Source: Streptomyces fulvoviolaceus (GTDB lineage Bacteria; Actinomycetota; Actinomycetes; Streptomycetales; Streptomycetaceae). From it: a stretch of 64,000 nt of DNA. Below the pieces are notes generated by a model that saw only the letters and a list, made by a program, of their open reading frames with translations, ran no database searches and was not told where the DNA came from. Shown here in pieces: positions 41,718 through 49,639 of the stretch. The stretch lies in contig NZ_JOEY01000033.1 in assembly GCF_000718165.1 (NCBI RefSeq), forward strand, positions 1-64,000. The letters run 5' to 3'. A program made the position numbers and the translations under genes. How positions within the stretch are numbered: position 1 is the stretch's first letter; every line of letters starts with the position of its first letter.

Positions 41718-43001
41718 TCACTTCGTGGCGCTGCCGTTGCCGTTGCCGCGGCGCTGTGTGCGCCACAGCTGGTGGAGATGGACCGCGCCCGGGCGCACGA
41801 AGCGCGCGAGCATCGTGAGGAACGGCAGCGGGTCGTCACCCGCGAGCCAGGCCAGCTCCGTCCCGCTCGCCCGCGTCGGTGCGTGCGGCGTCGTATAGCC
41901 GCTGCGGCGGTAGGCGAGCAGGGCGGGCAGGTCGATGTTCTCCACGATGTACCGGTGGCCGGCCCGCTGTTCCCCCTCCGGAACGGGGCGTCCGGTCAGA
42001 TCGAGGTGCATGGCGCGGACGACGTCCACCCCCGACTCGTTCTCGAAGAGCCGGAACTGGGCGCCCATGCGCGGGTTGAAGTCGAGGAGTTTGTACTGTC
42101 CGTCGCGCCGGTCGAAGCGCAGGTCGAGGTCGATGACTCCGGTGAAGCCGATCTGTTTGATGAAACGTGCGGCGAGGTCCGCGAGTTCCGGATTGTCGAC
42201 GACGTACGCATTCGCGGTCATGCCCGCGTGCGGTGGCCAGGAGCGCACCTTGACGCCGGTGAACATGGCCAGCGGGGCCGAGTCCCGGTCGAAGTACGCG
42301 TGCACGATCCAGTCCTCGGCCTCCTCCCGCGGCAGGTACTCCTGGAGGATCACGCCGGGCTGCTCGCCCCAGTCACGGGCGAGGGCGAGCAGCCCTTCAC
42401 GGGTGGCGATGCGCGTCGTGCCGTTCACGGCCGGCCGGCTGCGCCGTACGAACGCCTCGCGGTTCTTGGCCACCACTGGGAAGACGGCCTTCTCGGCGAA
42501 GGCAACGATGTCGCCGTAGGTCTGCGGGAAGGCGGCCGAAGGGCTCGCTATCCCGTGTTCCACGCACAGTTCGTGCAGTCCCTGCTTGCTGGCGAGGCGG
42601 CGCGGCAGGCCGGACTCGACGGGCGGGAAGAGAAAGCGGCCGGCGAGTTCGTGCTGGTGCTCGGCGATCAGGACCGCGGCCTCCTCGTCGGTCGGGACGA
42701 GGACGGCGGGACGGCCGATGCGGCGCCCGATCCGGATCAGTCCCTCGACCAGACGGCCCGGCTCCTCGGTACCGGTCGTCGGCCAGACGAACGCACGAGT
42801 GAGGTACCGGGAGGCCGCCGCGGGCGTGTAACGGTCCTCCGTGATCGCATACATCGGGACGCCGAGGCGGCCCAGACTGCGGATCGCGCCGACGCCGCCG
42901 TGGTGCAGCGGATAGCCGCCGAACTTGACGATCAGTGCCGGCACGGCACGTTCGGCCTCGAAAGGCACACTGCTGGTACGCCTGGCCACGGGTCCCCCCA
43001 C
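41718..43001 (-). CDS. ATP-grasp domain carboxylate-amine ligase-like protein
   Basis: A 427-residue ATP-grasp protein. The N-terminal preATP-grasp segment is ALIVKFGGYPLHHGGVGAIR. The nucleotide region has AVFPVVAKNREAFVRR and VILQEYLPREEAEDWIVHAY, and the metal-binding end is GVIDLDLRFDRRDGQYKLLDFNPRMGAQF. This is like carbamoyl-phosphate-synthase-type and D-Ala-D-Ala-type ligases acting on unknown carboxylates. The GTG start follows GGGGGGAC; a second GTG six codons on is possible. Its partner is probably the downstream flavoprotein. Confidence 0.87.
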   Translation of the reverse strand: MGGPVARRTSSVPFEAERAVPALIVKFGGYPLHHGGVGAIRSLGRLGVPMYAITEDRYTPAAASRYLTRAFVWPTTGTEEPGRLVEGLIRIGRRIGRPAVLVPTDEEAAVLIAEHQHELAGRFLFPPVESGLPRRLASKQGLHELCVEHGIASPSAAFPQTYGDIVAFAEKAVFPVVAKNREAFVRRSRPAVNGTTRIATREGLLALARDWGEQPGVILQEYLPREEAEDWIVHAYFDRDSAPLAMFTGVKVRSWPPHAGMTANAYVVDNPELADLAARFIKQIGFTGVIDLDLRFDRRDGQYKLLDFNPRMGAQFRLFENESGVDVVRAMHLDLTGRPVPEGEQRAGHRYIVENIDLPALLAYRRSGYTTPHAPTRASGTELAWLAGDDPLPFLTMLARFVRPGAVHLHQLWRTQRRGNGNGSATK

Positions 43002-43064
43002 GTGTCCCCCCTACGGACCGAAATCACCCATCCCGTCCGTCTCCCGCAAAGGACGCTAAGCCGG

Positions 43065-43090
43065 AATTGCCGCCTCCGACAAGGGCAATT
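43065..43090. promoter_or_regulatory. Inverted repeat AATTGCC-N12-GGCAATT
   Basis: AATTGCC (43065-43071) and GGCAATT (43084-43090) lie in the AT-richer centre of the 209-base divergent gap between the ATP-grasp and fumarylacetoacetase genes. It is a candidate regulator-binding site. Confidence 0.5.
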
Positions 43091-43210
43091 CAGACATTGC
43101 AAACTCTTTAGACACTGCCAAGGCAGGCAACTCAGCCGTAACGTGTGGCCCGACCACATGGAACGCACGGCATGCGTGAGACGGCATGCGCGAGAGTGAG
43201 GCAGACACCC

Positions 43211-44431
43211 ATGCCCCCCTTCGACGTCCCCGAGGGCGACCCCTTCGGCCCGCACAACCTTCCGTACGGCGTGTTCTCGCCGACGGGTTCCGATGACCGG
43301 AGGGTCGGCGTCCGGCTCGGCGATCACGTCCTCGACGCGGGTGCGGCGGCGACCGCGCTCGGTTCGCCGTACGTCTCCCTGCTCGCTCAACCGACGCTGG
43401 GTGCGCTGCTCGCCGCGGGGCGCACCGCCTGGTCGGACGTACGGCGCGCGCTGACGGCCTGGGTGACGGTGCCGGCACACCAGGAGACGATCAAGGGGTT
43501 CCTGCATCCCCTGTCATCCGTCACCCTGCACCTCCCCTTCGAGGTCGCGGACTACGTCGACTTCTACGCCTCCGAGAACCACGCCCGGAACGTCGGCCGG
43601 ATCTTCCGCCCCGACGCCGCCGACTCCCTGACCCCCAACTGGAAGCACCTGCCGATCGGTTACCACGGCCGCTCGGGCACGGTGGTGGTGTCGGGGACGG
43701 ATGTCGTACGGCCGTCGGGGCAGCGGAAGGCCGCTTCTGATCCGACGCCCGTCTTCGGGCCCTCCGTCCGCCTGGACATCGAGGCGGAGGTCGGCTTCGT
43801 GGTCGGGGTGCCGTCCGAGAGGGGGCGGCCGGTCGGTCTCGGCGAGTTCCGGGAGCACGTCTTCGGACTGTGCCTGCTGAACGACTGGTCGGCACGCGAC
43901 ATCCAGGCCTGGGAGTACGTCCCGCTCGGCCCGTTCCTCGGCAAGTCCTTCGCCACGTCGGTGTCGGCGTGGATCACCCCGCTGGACGCGCTGGAGGAGG
44001 CGCGGGTGGCGGCGCCGGAGCGGACGCACGCACTGCTGCCGTATCTGGACGACACCGGTCCGGATGCCGAGCCCGGGGGCTACGACCTGCGGATCTCGGT
44101 GGCCGTCAACGGTCACGTGGTGTCGGAGCCGCCCTTCTCCACCATGTACTGGACGGCCGCCCAGCAGCTCGCCCACATGACGGTGAACGGCGCGTCGCTG
44201 AGGACCGGCGACCTGTACGGCTCGGGGACGGTGAGCGGGCCTTCCGCGGGGGAACGGGGGTCACTGCTGGAGCTGACCTGGAACGGGCGGGACGTACTCG
44301 AACTCCCCGACGGCAAGCGGACGTTCCTGGAGGACGGGGACGTGGTGACGCTGTCGGCGTGGGCGCCGGGGCCGGACGGGGTCCGGGTGGGGCTGGGGGA
44401 GGTCGGCGGGCGGGTTGTATCAAGCAGTTGA
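43211..44431 (+). CDS. fahA: Fumarylacetoacetase
   Basis: A 406-residue enzyme that hydrolyses fumarylacetoacetate to fumarate and acetoacetate, the last step of tyrosine and phenylalanine breakdown via homogentisate. The N-terminal SH3-like domain is followed by the catalytic core: VADYVDFYASENHARNVG, LPIGYHGRSGTVVVSG, RLDIEAEVGFVVG with the metal-binding Glu residues, LLNDWSARDIQAWEYVPLGPF and FSTMYWTAAQQLAHMT. The length is normal for the family. The ATG follows GAGTGAGGCAGACACCC. No homogentisate dioxygenase gene is nearby. Confidence 0.94.
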   Translation: MPPFDVPEGDPFGPHNLPYGVFSPTGSDDRRVGVRLGDHVLDAGAAATALGSPYVSLLAQPTLGALLAAGRTAWSDVRRALTAWVTVPAHQETIKGFLHPLSSVTLHLPFEVADYVDFYASENHARNVGRIFRPDAADSLTPNWKHLPIGYHGRSGTVVVSGTDVVRPSGQRKAASDPTPVFGPSVRLDIEAEVGFVVGVPSERGRPVGLGEFREHVFGLCLLNDWSARDIQAWEYVPLGPFLGKSFATSVSAWITPLDALEEARVAAPERTHALLPYLDDTGPDAEPGGYDLRISVAVNGHVVSEPPFSTMYWTAAQQLAHMTVNGASLRTGDLYGSGTVSGPSAGERGSLLELTWNGRDVLELPDGKRTFLEDGDVVTLSAWAPGPDGVRVGLGEVGGRVVSSS

Positions 44432-44478
44432 CACAAGTCCCTGTGGAGACGCATCTTGTACTTACCGCTTGATACAAG
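44415..44478. promoter_or_regulatory. Multiple TTGTATCAAG-type half-sites before the membrane protein/GntR operon
   Basis: TTGTATCAAGC (44415-44425) and its exact reverse complement GCTTGATACAA (44467-44477) flank TTGACACAAG (44429-44438) and CTTGTACTTA (about 44455-44464). TTGACA at 44428-44433 could be a -35 box. The array overlaps the 3' end of fahA. It fits autoregulation by the GntR protein encoded at the end of the same operon. Confidence 0.55.
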
Positions 44479-44518
44479 CGTGCCTTCACGACTGCGTCTT
44501 CACGGGGGTCTGTCTCTC

Positions 44519-45394
44519 ATGCTCGAACTCGGTTCCGCTGCGGGGTCTTCCGAGGGGTCTTCGTCCCGCGCACCTGTCGACCGGTACGCCCGCTGGACCG
44601 GCCTGGTCGTCGGGGCGCTGGCCGCCCGCTGGCTGTCGCCGCTGATCGGCGGCGACGGCATCCTCTACGCCATCCCGGTGTTCGGTCTGTGCGCGGTGGC
44701 CGGGGTTCTGGTGGGCGACGCGCTGACCGGCCCCCGACGGGGTGCCGTACGCACGGCCGGCCTCACACCGCGCCGGGTCCGCGACTACGTTCCGCCCCGG
44801 ATGACACGGCTGCTGCTCGGGCTCGCGGCCGTGCTGCTCGTCCTGCTGACGGTGGCGGCCGCGATGGCGTCGCCGGACGACCTGGGGCGGGCGGGCCGCG
44901 CACTCACCCTGACGTGCCGCGGCGCGACCGAGTCGGCCGGCCCCTGGCCCGGCCTCTACTACGGCCTCCCGATGCTCGCCTCTTTCGCCGTCTCCACCGG
45001 CGCCTGCGGGTGGTCCCTGCGGCGGATCGCGACCCGCCCCGGCGACGAGCAGTCCCGCCACGACCGGACGCTGGCGATCGTCGCCGCGTGGGGGCTGGTC
45101 GTCTCGTCGTCCCTGCTGGGCGCGGCCTCGACGGCCTCGGGTGCGCTCATGAACATGACCTGCGACGGTCCGGCCGGGACCGTCGCGGCCTGGGCACTGT
45201 GGCCGTCGGCCCTCGTCGCGCTGATCATGGCGCCGTGGTGCCTGTTCACGATCGTCTCGCCGCGGGCGACGGGCGCGACGCGCGCGGTTCGGGGGAGGAC
45301 GGTTGAGGCGGACGTGGCGGACCCCGCGAGCGCGGCGGATCAGGTGGATCAGGTGGATCAGGTGGATCAGACGGATCAGGCGGCTCGTCGGTGA
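44519..45394 (+). CDS. Six-helix membrane protein of unknown function
   Basis: A 291-residue integral membrane protein with about six hydrophobic segments (YARWTGLVVGALAARWL, LYAIPVFGLCAVAGVLVG, TRLLLGLAAVLLVLLTVAAAM, LPMLASFAVSTGACGW, IVAAWGLVVSSSLLGA, ALWPSALVALIMAPWCLF). The cytoplasmic C-terminus ends in a DQV tripeptide repeat encoded by a 9-bp tandem repeat. The ATG follows CACGGGGGTCTGTCTC. It overlaps the GntR gene by four bases. Membrane proteins of this kind often accompany YtrA-type regulators; no family was recognised. Confidence 0.75.
   Translation: MLELGSAAGSSEGSSSRAPVDRYARWTGLVVGALAARWLSPLIGGDGILYAIPVFGLCAVAGVLVGDALTGPRRGAVRTAGLTPRRVRDYVPPRMTRLLLGLAAVLLVLLTVAAAMASPDDLGRAGRALTLTCRGATESAGPWPGLYYGLPMLASFAVSTGACGWSLRRIATRPGDEQSRHDRTLAIVAAWGLVVSSSLLGAASTASGALMNMTCDGPAGTVAAWALWPSALVALIMAPWCLFTIVSPRATGATRAVRGRTVEADVADPASAADQVDQVDQVDQTDQAARR
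45338..45379. repeat. 9-bp tandem repeat at the end of the membrane protein gene
   Basis: GATCAGGTG is repeated three times, followed by a variant GATCAGACG and GATCAGGCG, encoding DQV-DQV-DQV-DQT-DQA. Confidence 0.8.
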
Positions 45395-45774
45395 GTGGAG
45401 AGGCCGTACGCGTCGATACGACCAGCCCGGTCCCGCCGTACGAACAGATCCGCGCCCAGCTCGCCGCCCTGATCACCACGGGCCGCCTGCCGGAGGGCGA
45501 GCGCCTGCCGACGGTACGGCAGCTCGCGGCCGACCTCGGACTCGCGGCGGGGACGGTGGCCCGGGCGTACCGGGAACTGGAGGCCGCGTCGCTGATCCGT
45601 ACCCGGAGGGGGGCCGGGACGCGGGTCGCGCCGCTGCCGGCGGGGGTACGGCAGGGTCTGGATCCGGCCGAACTGGCCGAGCTGGCACGGCGGTTCGTGG
45701 CGGAGGCGCGCGCGGCCGGGGCGGAGGACGCGGCGGTGCTGGCGGCCGTGCGGGAGGCGTTGCGGGAGCGGTGA
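45391..45774 (+). CDS. GntR-family regulator, YtrA subfamily
   Basis: A 127-residue short GntR regulator. The winged helix-turn-helix is PPYEQIRAQLAALITTGRLPEG, LPTVRQLAADLGLAAGTVARAYRELE and IRTRRGAGTRV. The effector domain is reduced to about 45 residues of helix, typical of YtrA proteins. The GTG start overlaps the stop of the membrane protein (GTGA). It probably binds the half-site array at 44415-44478 and regulates its own operon. Confidence 0.9.
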   Translation: MSGEAVRVDTTSPVPPYEQIRAQLAALITTGRLPEGERLPTVRQLAADLGLAAGTVARAYRELEAASLIRTRRGAGTRVAPLPAGVRQGLDPAELAELARRFVAEARAAGAEDAAVLAAVREALRER

Positions 45775-45832
45775 GGAGCTGAAGGGTGGAGGGGCTGAGG
45801 GGTTGTTGAGGGGCGAGTGTCCGTTCTGCCCC

Positions 45833-45891
45833 CTGACGCCGGAGGTCCGCGCGGTCATACTGGCGAGGGCGATGACGTGACGCGTACGCGT
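45833..45891 (+). promoter_or_regulatory. Probable promoter and 12-bp palindrome upstream of the M56 protease
   Basis: CTGACG (45833-45838), a 17-base spacer and CATACT (45856-45861) make a plausible promoter. The palindrome ACGCGTACGCGT (45880-45891) follows about 20 bases later. A pyrimidine tract (roughly 45908-45965), with CCCTTCTTCTC repeated, fills the rest of the leader. Confidence 0.45.
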
Positions 45892-45988
45892 GACATCCGC
45901 CCCGCAGCCGCCCTTCTTCTCTTTACCCTTCTTCTCCTTACCCTTCCGAGTCCTCCGACTCTTCCGACCAGGAACCGGAGCCCGTGGC

Positions 45989-46930
45989 ATGACCGTCTGC
46001 CTGCTCCTGCTGAGCGTCGTCGCGGTGACCGCCGCCGTGCCGGTTCCGCGTGCGCTGACCCGGGCCGAGTGGCCGGAACGGGACCCCGTGGTCGCGCTGT
46101 GGGTGTGGCAGTGTCTGGTCGCCACGGTCCTGCTGTGCTGTCTCACGGCCCTGGTCCTGGGTGCGGCGGCCGTCTTCCACACGGTCCGCGACCACGTCTT
46201 CGCGCCGGCACCGCCCGCCGTGACCGCGGCGTACGACCTCTCCACCGCCCCTCTCTGGGCCGCCACCCTCACCCTGCTGCTGGCCTGCGGGGCCGCCTGG
46301 ACGACCGCGATGCTCGCCCGTGAGCTCGTCGAGGCGCGCCGACACCGCGGCCAGACCCTCGCGCACCTGCGCGAACGCGCCCCCGACCTGCCGGCCGGAC
46401 TGGGTGCCGTCGCGCGTGGCCCCCTGCTGGTCCTGGAGGACGAGTACCCGGACGCCTGGTGGATGCCGGGCAGCCCGCCCCAGCTGATCGTGACCACCGG
46501 CGCCCTGCACCGGCTCACCGACCACCAGCTCGACGCCGTCCTCACCCACGAACGCGGCCACGCCCGCGCCCACCACGACTGGCTGCTCCACCTCTCCACC
46601 GCCCTGGCCACGGGGTTTCCCCGGGTGCCTCTGTTCGCGCACTTCTGCGACCAGACCCACCGCCTGGTCGAACTCGCCGCGGACGACACGGCGTCCCGCC
46701 GGTGCGGCCACCTGACCACGGCCCTGGCGCTGATCTCGCTGAACCAGCACCGAGGGGTACTGTCCTGCGCCTCCAGCCACCGCCTCCTGGGCGAGCGGGT
46801 CGACCGCCTGCTCGAGCCGCAGCCGAGGCTGGGCCGGCGGCACCGTGCATTCACGACGGCGGTGGCGGCACTGGTGCCGTTGCTCCCGCTGCTGATCGTC
46901 TTCGGCCCGGGGTTGTCGGCGCTGGCTTAG
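45989..46930 (+). CDS. M56-family membrane metalloprotease (BlaR1-like)
   Basis: A 313-residue membrane protease. The helices are MTVCLLLLSVVAVTAAVPV, CLVATVLLCCLTALVLGAAAV, LWAATLTLLLACGAAW and a final TAVAALVPLLPLLIVF. The zinc motif HERGH lies in DAVLTHERGHARAHHDW near residue 190, with the third ligand in LVELAADDTASRR. Such proteins usually sit next to a BlaI/CopY repressor, which is absent here. The ATG follows GGAGCCCGTGGC. Substrate unknown. Confidence 0.88.
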   Translation: MTVCLLLLSVVAVTAAVPVPRALTRAEWPERDPVVALWVWQCLVATVLLCCLTALVLGAAAVFHTVRDHVFAPAPPAVTAAYDLSTAPLWAATLTLLLACGAAWTTAMLARELVEARRHRGQTLAHLRERAPDLPAGLGAVARGPLLVLEDEYPDAWWMPGSPPQLIVTTGALHRLTDHQLDAVLTHERGHARAHHDWLLHLSTALATGFPRVPLFAHFCDQTHRLVELAADDTASRRCGHLTTALALISLNQHRGVLSCASSHRLLGERVDRLLEPQPRLGRRHRAFTTAVAALVPLLPLLIVFGPGLSALA

Positions 46931-46957
46931 CCGGGGAGGTCTTTCGGCTGCGGGCCG

Positions 46958-47060
46958 GTGAGGGCTGGTCGCGCCCACGTGGGTAGGCCGAGCTGCGGGC
47001 AGTCGTGCCGCTGGGGCGGCTCCCGACCCAAAGAGAGCGGCACCCCGCAGCGCCGGGCTG
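46958..47060. repeat. Dispersed repeat in the M56/GntR gap
   Basis: The sequence contains GGCTGGTCGCGCCC (46963-46976, also at 20785-20798) followed by GCTGCGGGCAGTCGTGCCGC and GGGGCGGCTCCCGACC, patterns of common Streptomyces intergenic repeats. No gene was seen in the 300-base gap 46931-47230. Confidence 0.6.
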
Positions 47061-47230
47061 CGCACCCCACCCCCGCCCAGTCACCACGCCGGGCAAGCAG
47101 CAAACCCCGGGTGGCAGATCTCCCCCCGCCAGAACAGAAACCCCAGCTCAACAGCCGAACCGGCGGAGCCACTGGTGGCGCAACACTCCCGCAACACAGC
47201 TTTCCCTACCGCCTCGCTATGGTTCAAAAC

Positions 47231-48019
47231 ATGCCCCCTCCCGACCGCATCCGCGACCACGCCGGCCAGGGCGCGACCACCGTCGCAGCCCACCGCACGC
47301 GCCGCCGACTGCGCGCGGACCAGGCCAGGCAGCTCGCCGACCTCCTCCGCCACCAGATCCTCACCGGCGCCCACGGAGACGGCACCCTCCCCCACGAGTC
47401 GACCCTCGCCACCGACTACCGAGCCTCCCGCAACACGGTCCGCCAAGCCCTGGACCTGCTCCGCGCGGAAGGCCTCGTCGAACGCCAACCCGGCGTCGGC
47501 ACCGTGGTCGTCGCCCAGAAGTACCCCCACGGCCTCGAAAGCCTGATGGGCCTCGCGGAGACCCTCCGCGAACACGGCACGGTCACCAACGAGGTCCGCA
47601 CGATGGGCCCCGCCCCCGCCCCGCACCCGGTGGCCGAGCGCCTCCACGTCCCACCCGGCACCGACGTCCTCTACATCGAACGCCTGCGTCGCCTGGGCGG
47701 CCTCCCCCTCTCCCTCGACCTCACCTACATCCCGCTCGCCCTCGGCACCGCCCTGCTCGGCGCCGACCTGGAGAACACCGACGTCTTCCGCCTCCTGGAG
47801 ACGATCACCGGACAGCGGCTCGGCCACGCCGAGATCACCCTGGAGGCGGTGAACGCGGACGCCCACTCCGCCGCCGTACTCGAAGCCCCGCGCGGCGCGG
47901 CCGTCCTCATGCTGGAACGCCTCACCCACCTCGCGGACGGCCGCCCGGTCGACCTGGAGTTCATCCGCTTCCGCGGCGACCGCATCACGATGAGCGGCCT
48001 GCTGCACCGGTCTCTCTGA
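47231..48019 (+). CDS. GntR-family regulator with UTRA domain (HutC type)
   Basis: A 262-residue regulator. The N-terminal winged helix-turn-helix has ADLLRHQILTGAHGDGTLPHE, RASRNTVRQALDLLRAEGLVER and GVGTVVV. A UTRA effector domain follows (VPPGTDVLYIERLRRLGGLPLSLD, VFRLLETITGQRLGHAEITLEA, LMLERLTHLADGRPVDLEFIRF). There is no ribosome site. TATGGT at 47218-47223 sits seven bases before the ATG at 47231, so the mRNA may be leaderless; an ATG at 47219 is in frame but would lie within that -10. It heads the operon below and probably senses its substrate. Confidence 0.9.
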   Translation: MPPPDRIRDHAGQGATTVAAHRTRRRLRADQARQLADLLRHQILTGAHGDGTLPHESTLATDYRASRNTVRQALDLLRAEGLVERQPGVGTVVVAQKYPHGLESLMGLAETLREHGTVTNEVRTMGPAPAPHPVAERLHVPPGTDVLYIERLRRLGGLPLSLDLTYIPLALGTALLGADLENTDVFRLLETITGQRLGHAEITLEAVNADAHSAAVLEAPRGAAVLMLERLTHLADGRPVDLEFIRFRGDRITMSGLLHRSL

Positions 48020-48051
48020 CCCTCCCCGCTCGCACATTCCTGGAGACAGCC

Positions 48052-48279
48052 ATGACCTTGGCGCCCCAGCGGGCCGACGTGCCCGTGACCATCGACGAGT
48101 CGAAGTGCATCGACGGCTGCACGCTCTGTGTGGACATGTGCCCGCTGGACTCCCTCGCCATCGACGAGAGCAACGGCAAGGCCTACATGCACGTCGACGA
48201 GTGCTGGTACTGCGGCCCGTGCGCGGCCCGCTGTCCCACCGGAGCCGTCACGGTCAACATGCCCTATCTGCTCCGGTGA
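48052..48279 (+). CDS. Dicluster [4Fe-4S] ferredoxin, APS-reductase-beta-like
   Basis: A 75-residue ferredoxin with two [4Fe-4S] motifs. The first is CIDGCTLCVDMCP, in which the first two cysteines are separated by three residues rather than two. The second is CWYCGPCAARCP. The second half (DECWYCGPCAARCPTGAVTV) resembles the beta subunit of adenylylsulfate reductase (AprB). The ATG follows TGGAGACAGCC. It lies 32 bases after the regulator and 16 bases before a binding-protein gene, and probably passes electrons to or from the flavoprotein at the end of the operon. Confidence 0.92.
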   Translation: MTLAPQRADVPVTIDESKCIDGCTLCVDMCPLDSLAIDESNGKAYMHVDECWYCGPCAARCPTGAVTVNMPYLLR

Positions 48280-48295
48280 GAGGCCCCGAACTCCC

Positions 48296-49639
48296 ATGAA
48301 ACACAAAGCAGTTGCCGCAGCGATCCTGTTGCTGGCGCCCTTGACGGCCTGCGGCGGCAACGCCGCGGCCGGGGACGACGGCTCCACGGTCACCGTCACC
48401 GTCGGCTACCAGTCCAAGACGATCAACACGGTCACCGCAGGCACCCTTCTCCGCTCGCTCGGCTACTTCGAGAAGGAACTGAACGCCCTCGGCGACGGCA
48501 AGACCTACAAGGTCGACTGGCAGGACTACGCCACCGGCGCCCCCATCACCGCCCAGATGACCGCCGGGAAGATCGACATCGGCTCGATGGGCGACTTCCC
48601 GCTGCTCATCAACGCGGCCCGCGGCAAGCAGCTCGGCCAGCCGACCCACCTGGTCTCGGTCACCGGCTACAACCTCCGCGGCGGCCTCAACACGATCGTC
48701 ACCGCACCCGACTCCAAGCTCACCTCCCTGACGGATCTCAAGGGCAAGAAGGTCTCCACGAGCGTCGGCTCCGCCGCCGACGGCACCCTCGTACGCGCCC
48801 TGCAACGCGCCGGCATCGACGCCGACCAGGGCATCGAGAAGCTCAACCAGCAGCCCGCGGTGGGCGCTTCGGCCCTCTCGGCCGGCGGCGCGGACGCGCT
48901 CTCGCAGTTCGTCGCCTGGCCCGGCCTGCTCGCCTACCAGGGCAAGGCGAAGGCCCTGTACGACGGCGCCCAGCTGAACCTCCCCACCTTCCACGGCGTC
49001 ACCGCCCGCGAGGACTTCGCCAAGAAGCGCCCGGCGGTCCTAGAGGCCTTCCTCAAGGCCCAGGCTGAGGCCACCGACTACCTCAACGACCACCCCGTGG
49101 CCGCCGCCGAGAAGGTCGCGAAGGCCACCAGCCTGCCCGCCGAGGTCGTCTACCTCTACAACGGCGCCCACGGCATCGCCACCTTCGACCCGGCGATCAA
49201 GCCCCAGTTGGTCTCCGCGTTGAAGGAGGACGTCTCGGTCCTCAAGTCGGCGAAGCTGACCGGCGACGTGGACGTGGACTCCTTCGTCGACGACCAGTAC
49301 GTCAGGAAGGCCCTCGGCTCGGACTACGCCAAGCGCCTCGCCGCCACGCCCGCATCGGCCGCGAGCGAGGTGTGGCCCAAGGGCGCCGAGGAGACGCTCA
49401 GCTTCAAGTCCCCTTCTCAGCTTCTGACTTACGTCTCGAAGCACCGGACCGGCATCCGCGCCGCCTACGTCCCCGACGCCACCACCGGCACCCTCTGGTT
49501 CGCCGACAAGGCGGTCTGGGTGGCCGACGGCGACCGACTCCTCCCCTTCGTCGCACCGGCGACCGCGCAGGCATACGTCGCCCAGCACGGAGGCGCCCGC
49601 GTCGTCACGTACGCCGACGCGCTGGATCGGGCGTCGTGA
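48296..49639 (+). CDS. SsuA/TauA-type solute-binding lipoprotein with NosL-like C-terminal domain
   Basis: A 447-residue exported binding protein. The signal ends at the lipobox LTAC (MKHKAVAAAILLLAPLTAC). Residues ~30-350 form the nitrate/sulfonate-type binding fold: VTVTVGYQSKTINTVTAGTLLRSLG, AQMTAGKIDIGSMGDFPLL and LKGKKVSTSVGSAADGTLVR. Residues ~357-447 are extra and resemble NosL: FKSPSQLLTYVSKHRTGIRA, YVPDATTGTLWFADKAVWV and LPFVAPATAQAYVAQHGGAR. NosL is a copper-binding accessory protein, though its Cys/Met ligands are not obvious here. The domain match is by pattern only. The gene overlaps the permease start by GTGA. Confidence 0.88.
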   Translation: MKHKAVAAAILLLAPLTACGGNAAAGDDGSTVTVTVGYQSKTINTVTAGTLLRSLGYFEKELNALGDGKTYKVDWQDYATGAPITAQMTAGKIDIGSMGDFPLLINAARGKQLGQPTHLVSVTGYNLRGGLNTIVTAPDSKLTSLTDLKGKKVSTSVGSAADGTLVRALQRAGIDADQGIEKLNQQPAVGASALSAGGADALSQFVAWPGLLAYQGKAKALYDGAQLNLPTFHGVTAREDFAKKRPAVLEAFLKAQAEATDYLNDHPVAAAEKVAKATSLPAEVVYLYNGAHGIATFDPAIKPQLVSALKEDVSVLKSAKLTGDVDVDSFVDDQYVRKALGSDYAKRLAATPASAASEVWPKGAEETLSFKSPSQLLTYVSKHRTGIRAAYVPDATTGTLWFADKAVWVADGDRLLPFVAPATAQAYVAQHGGARVVTYADALDRAS

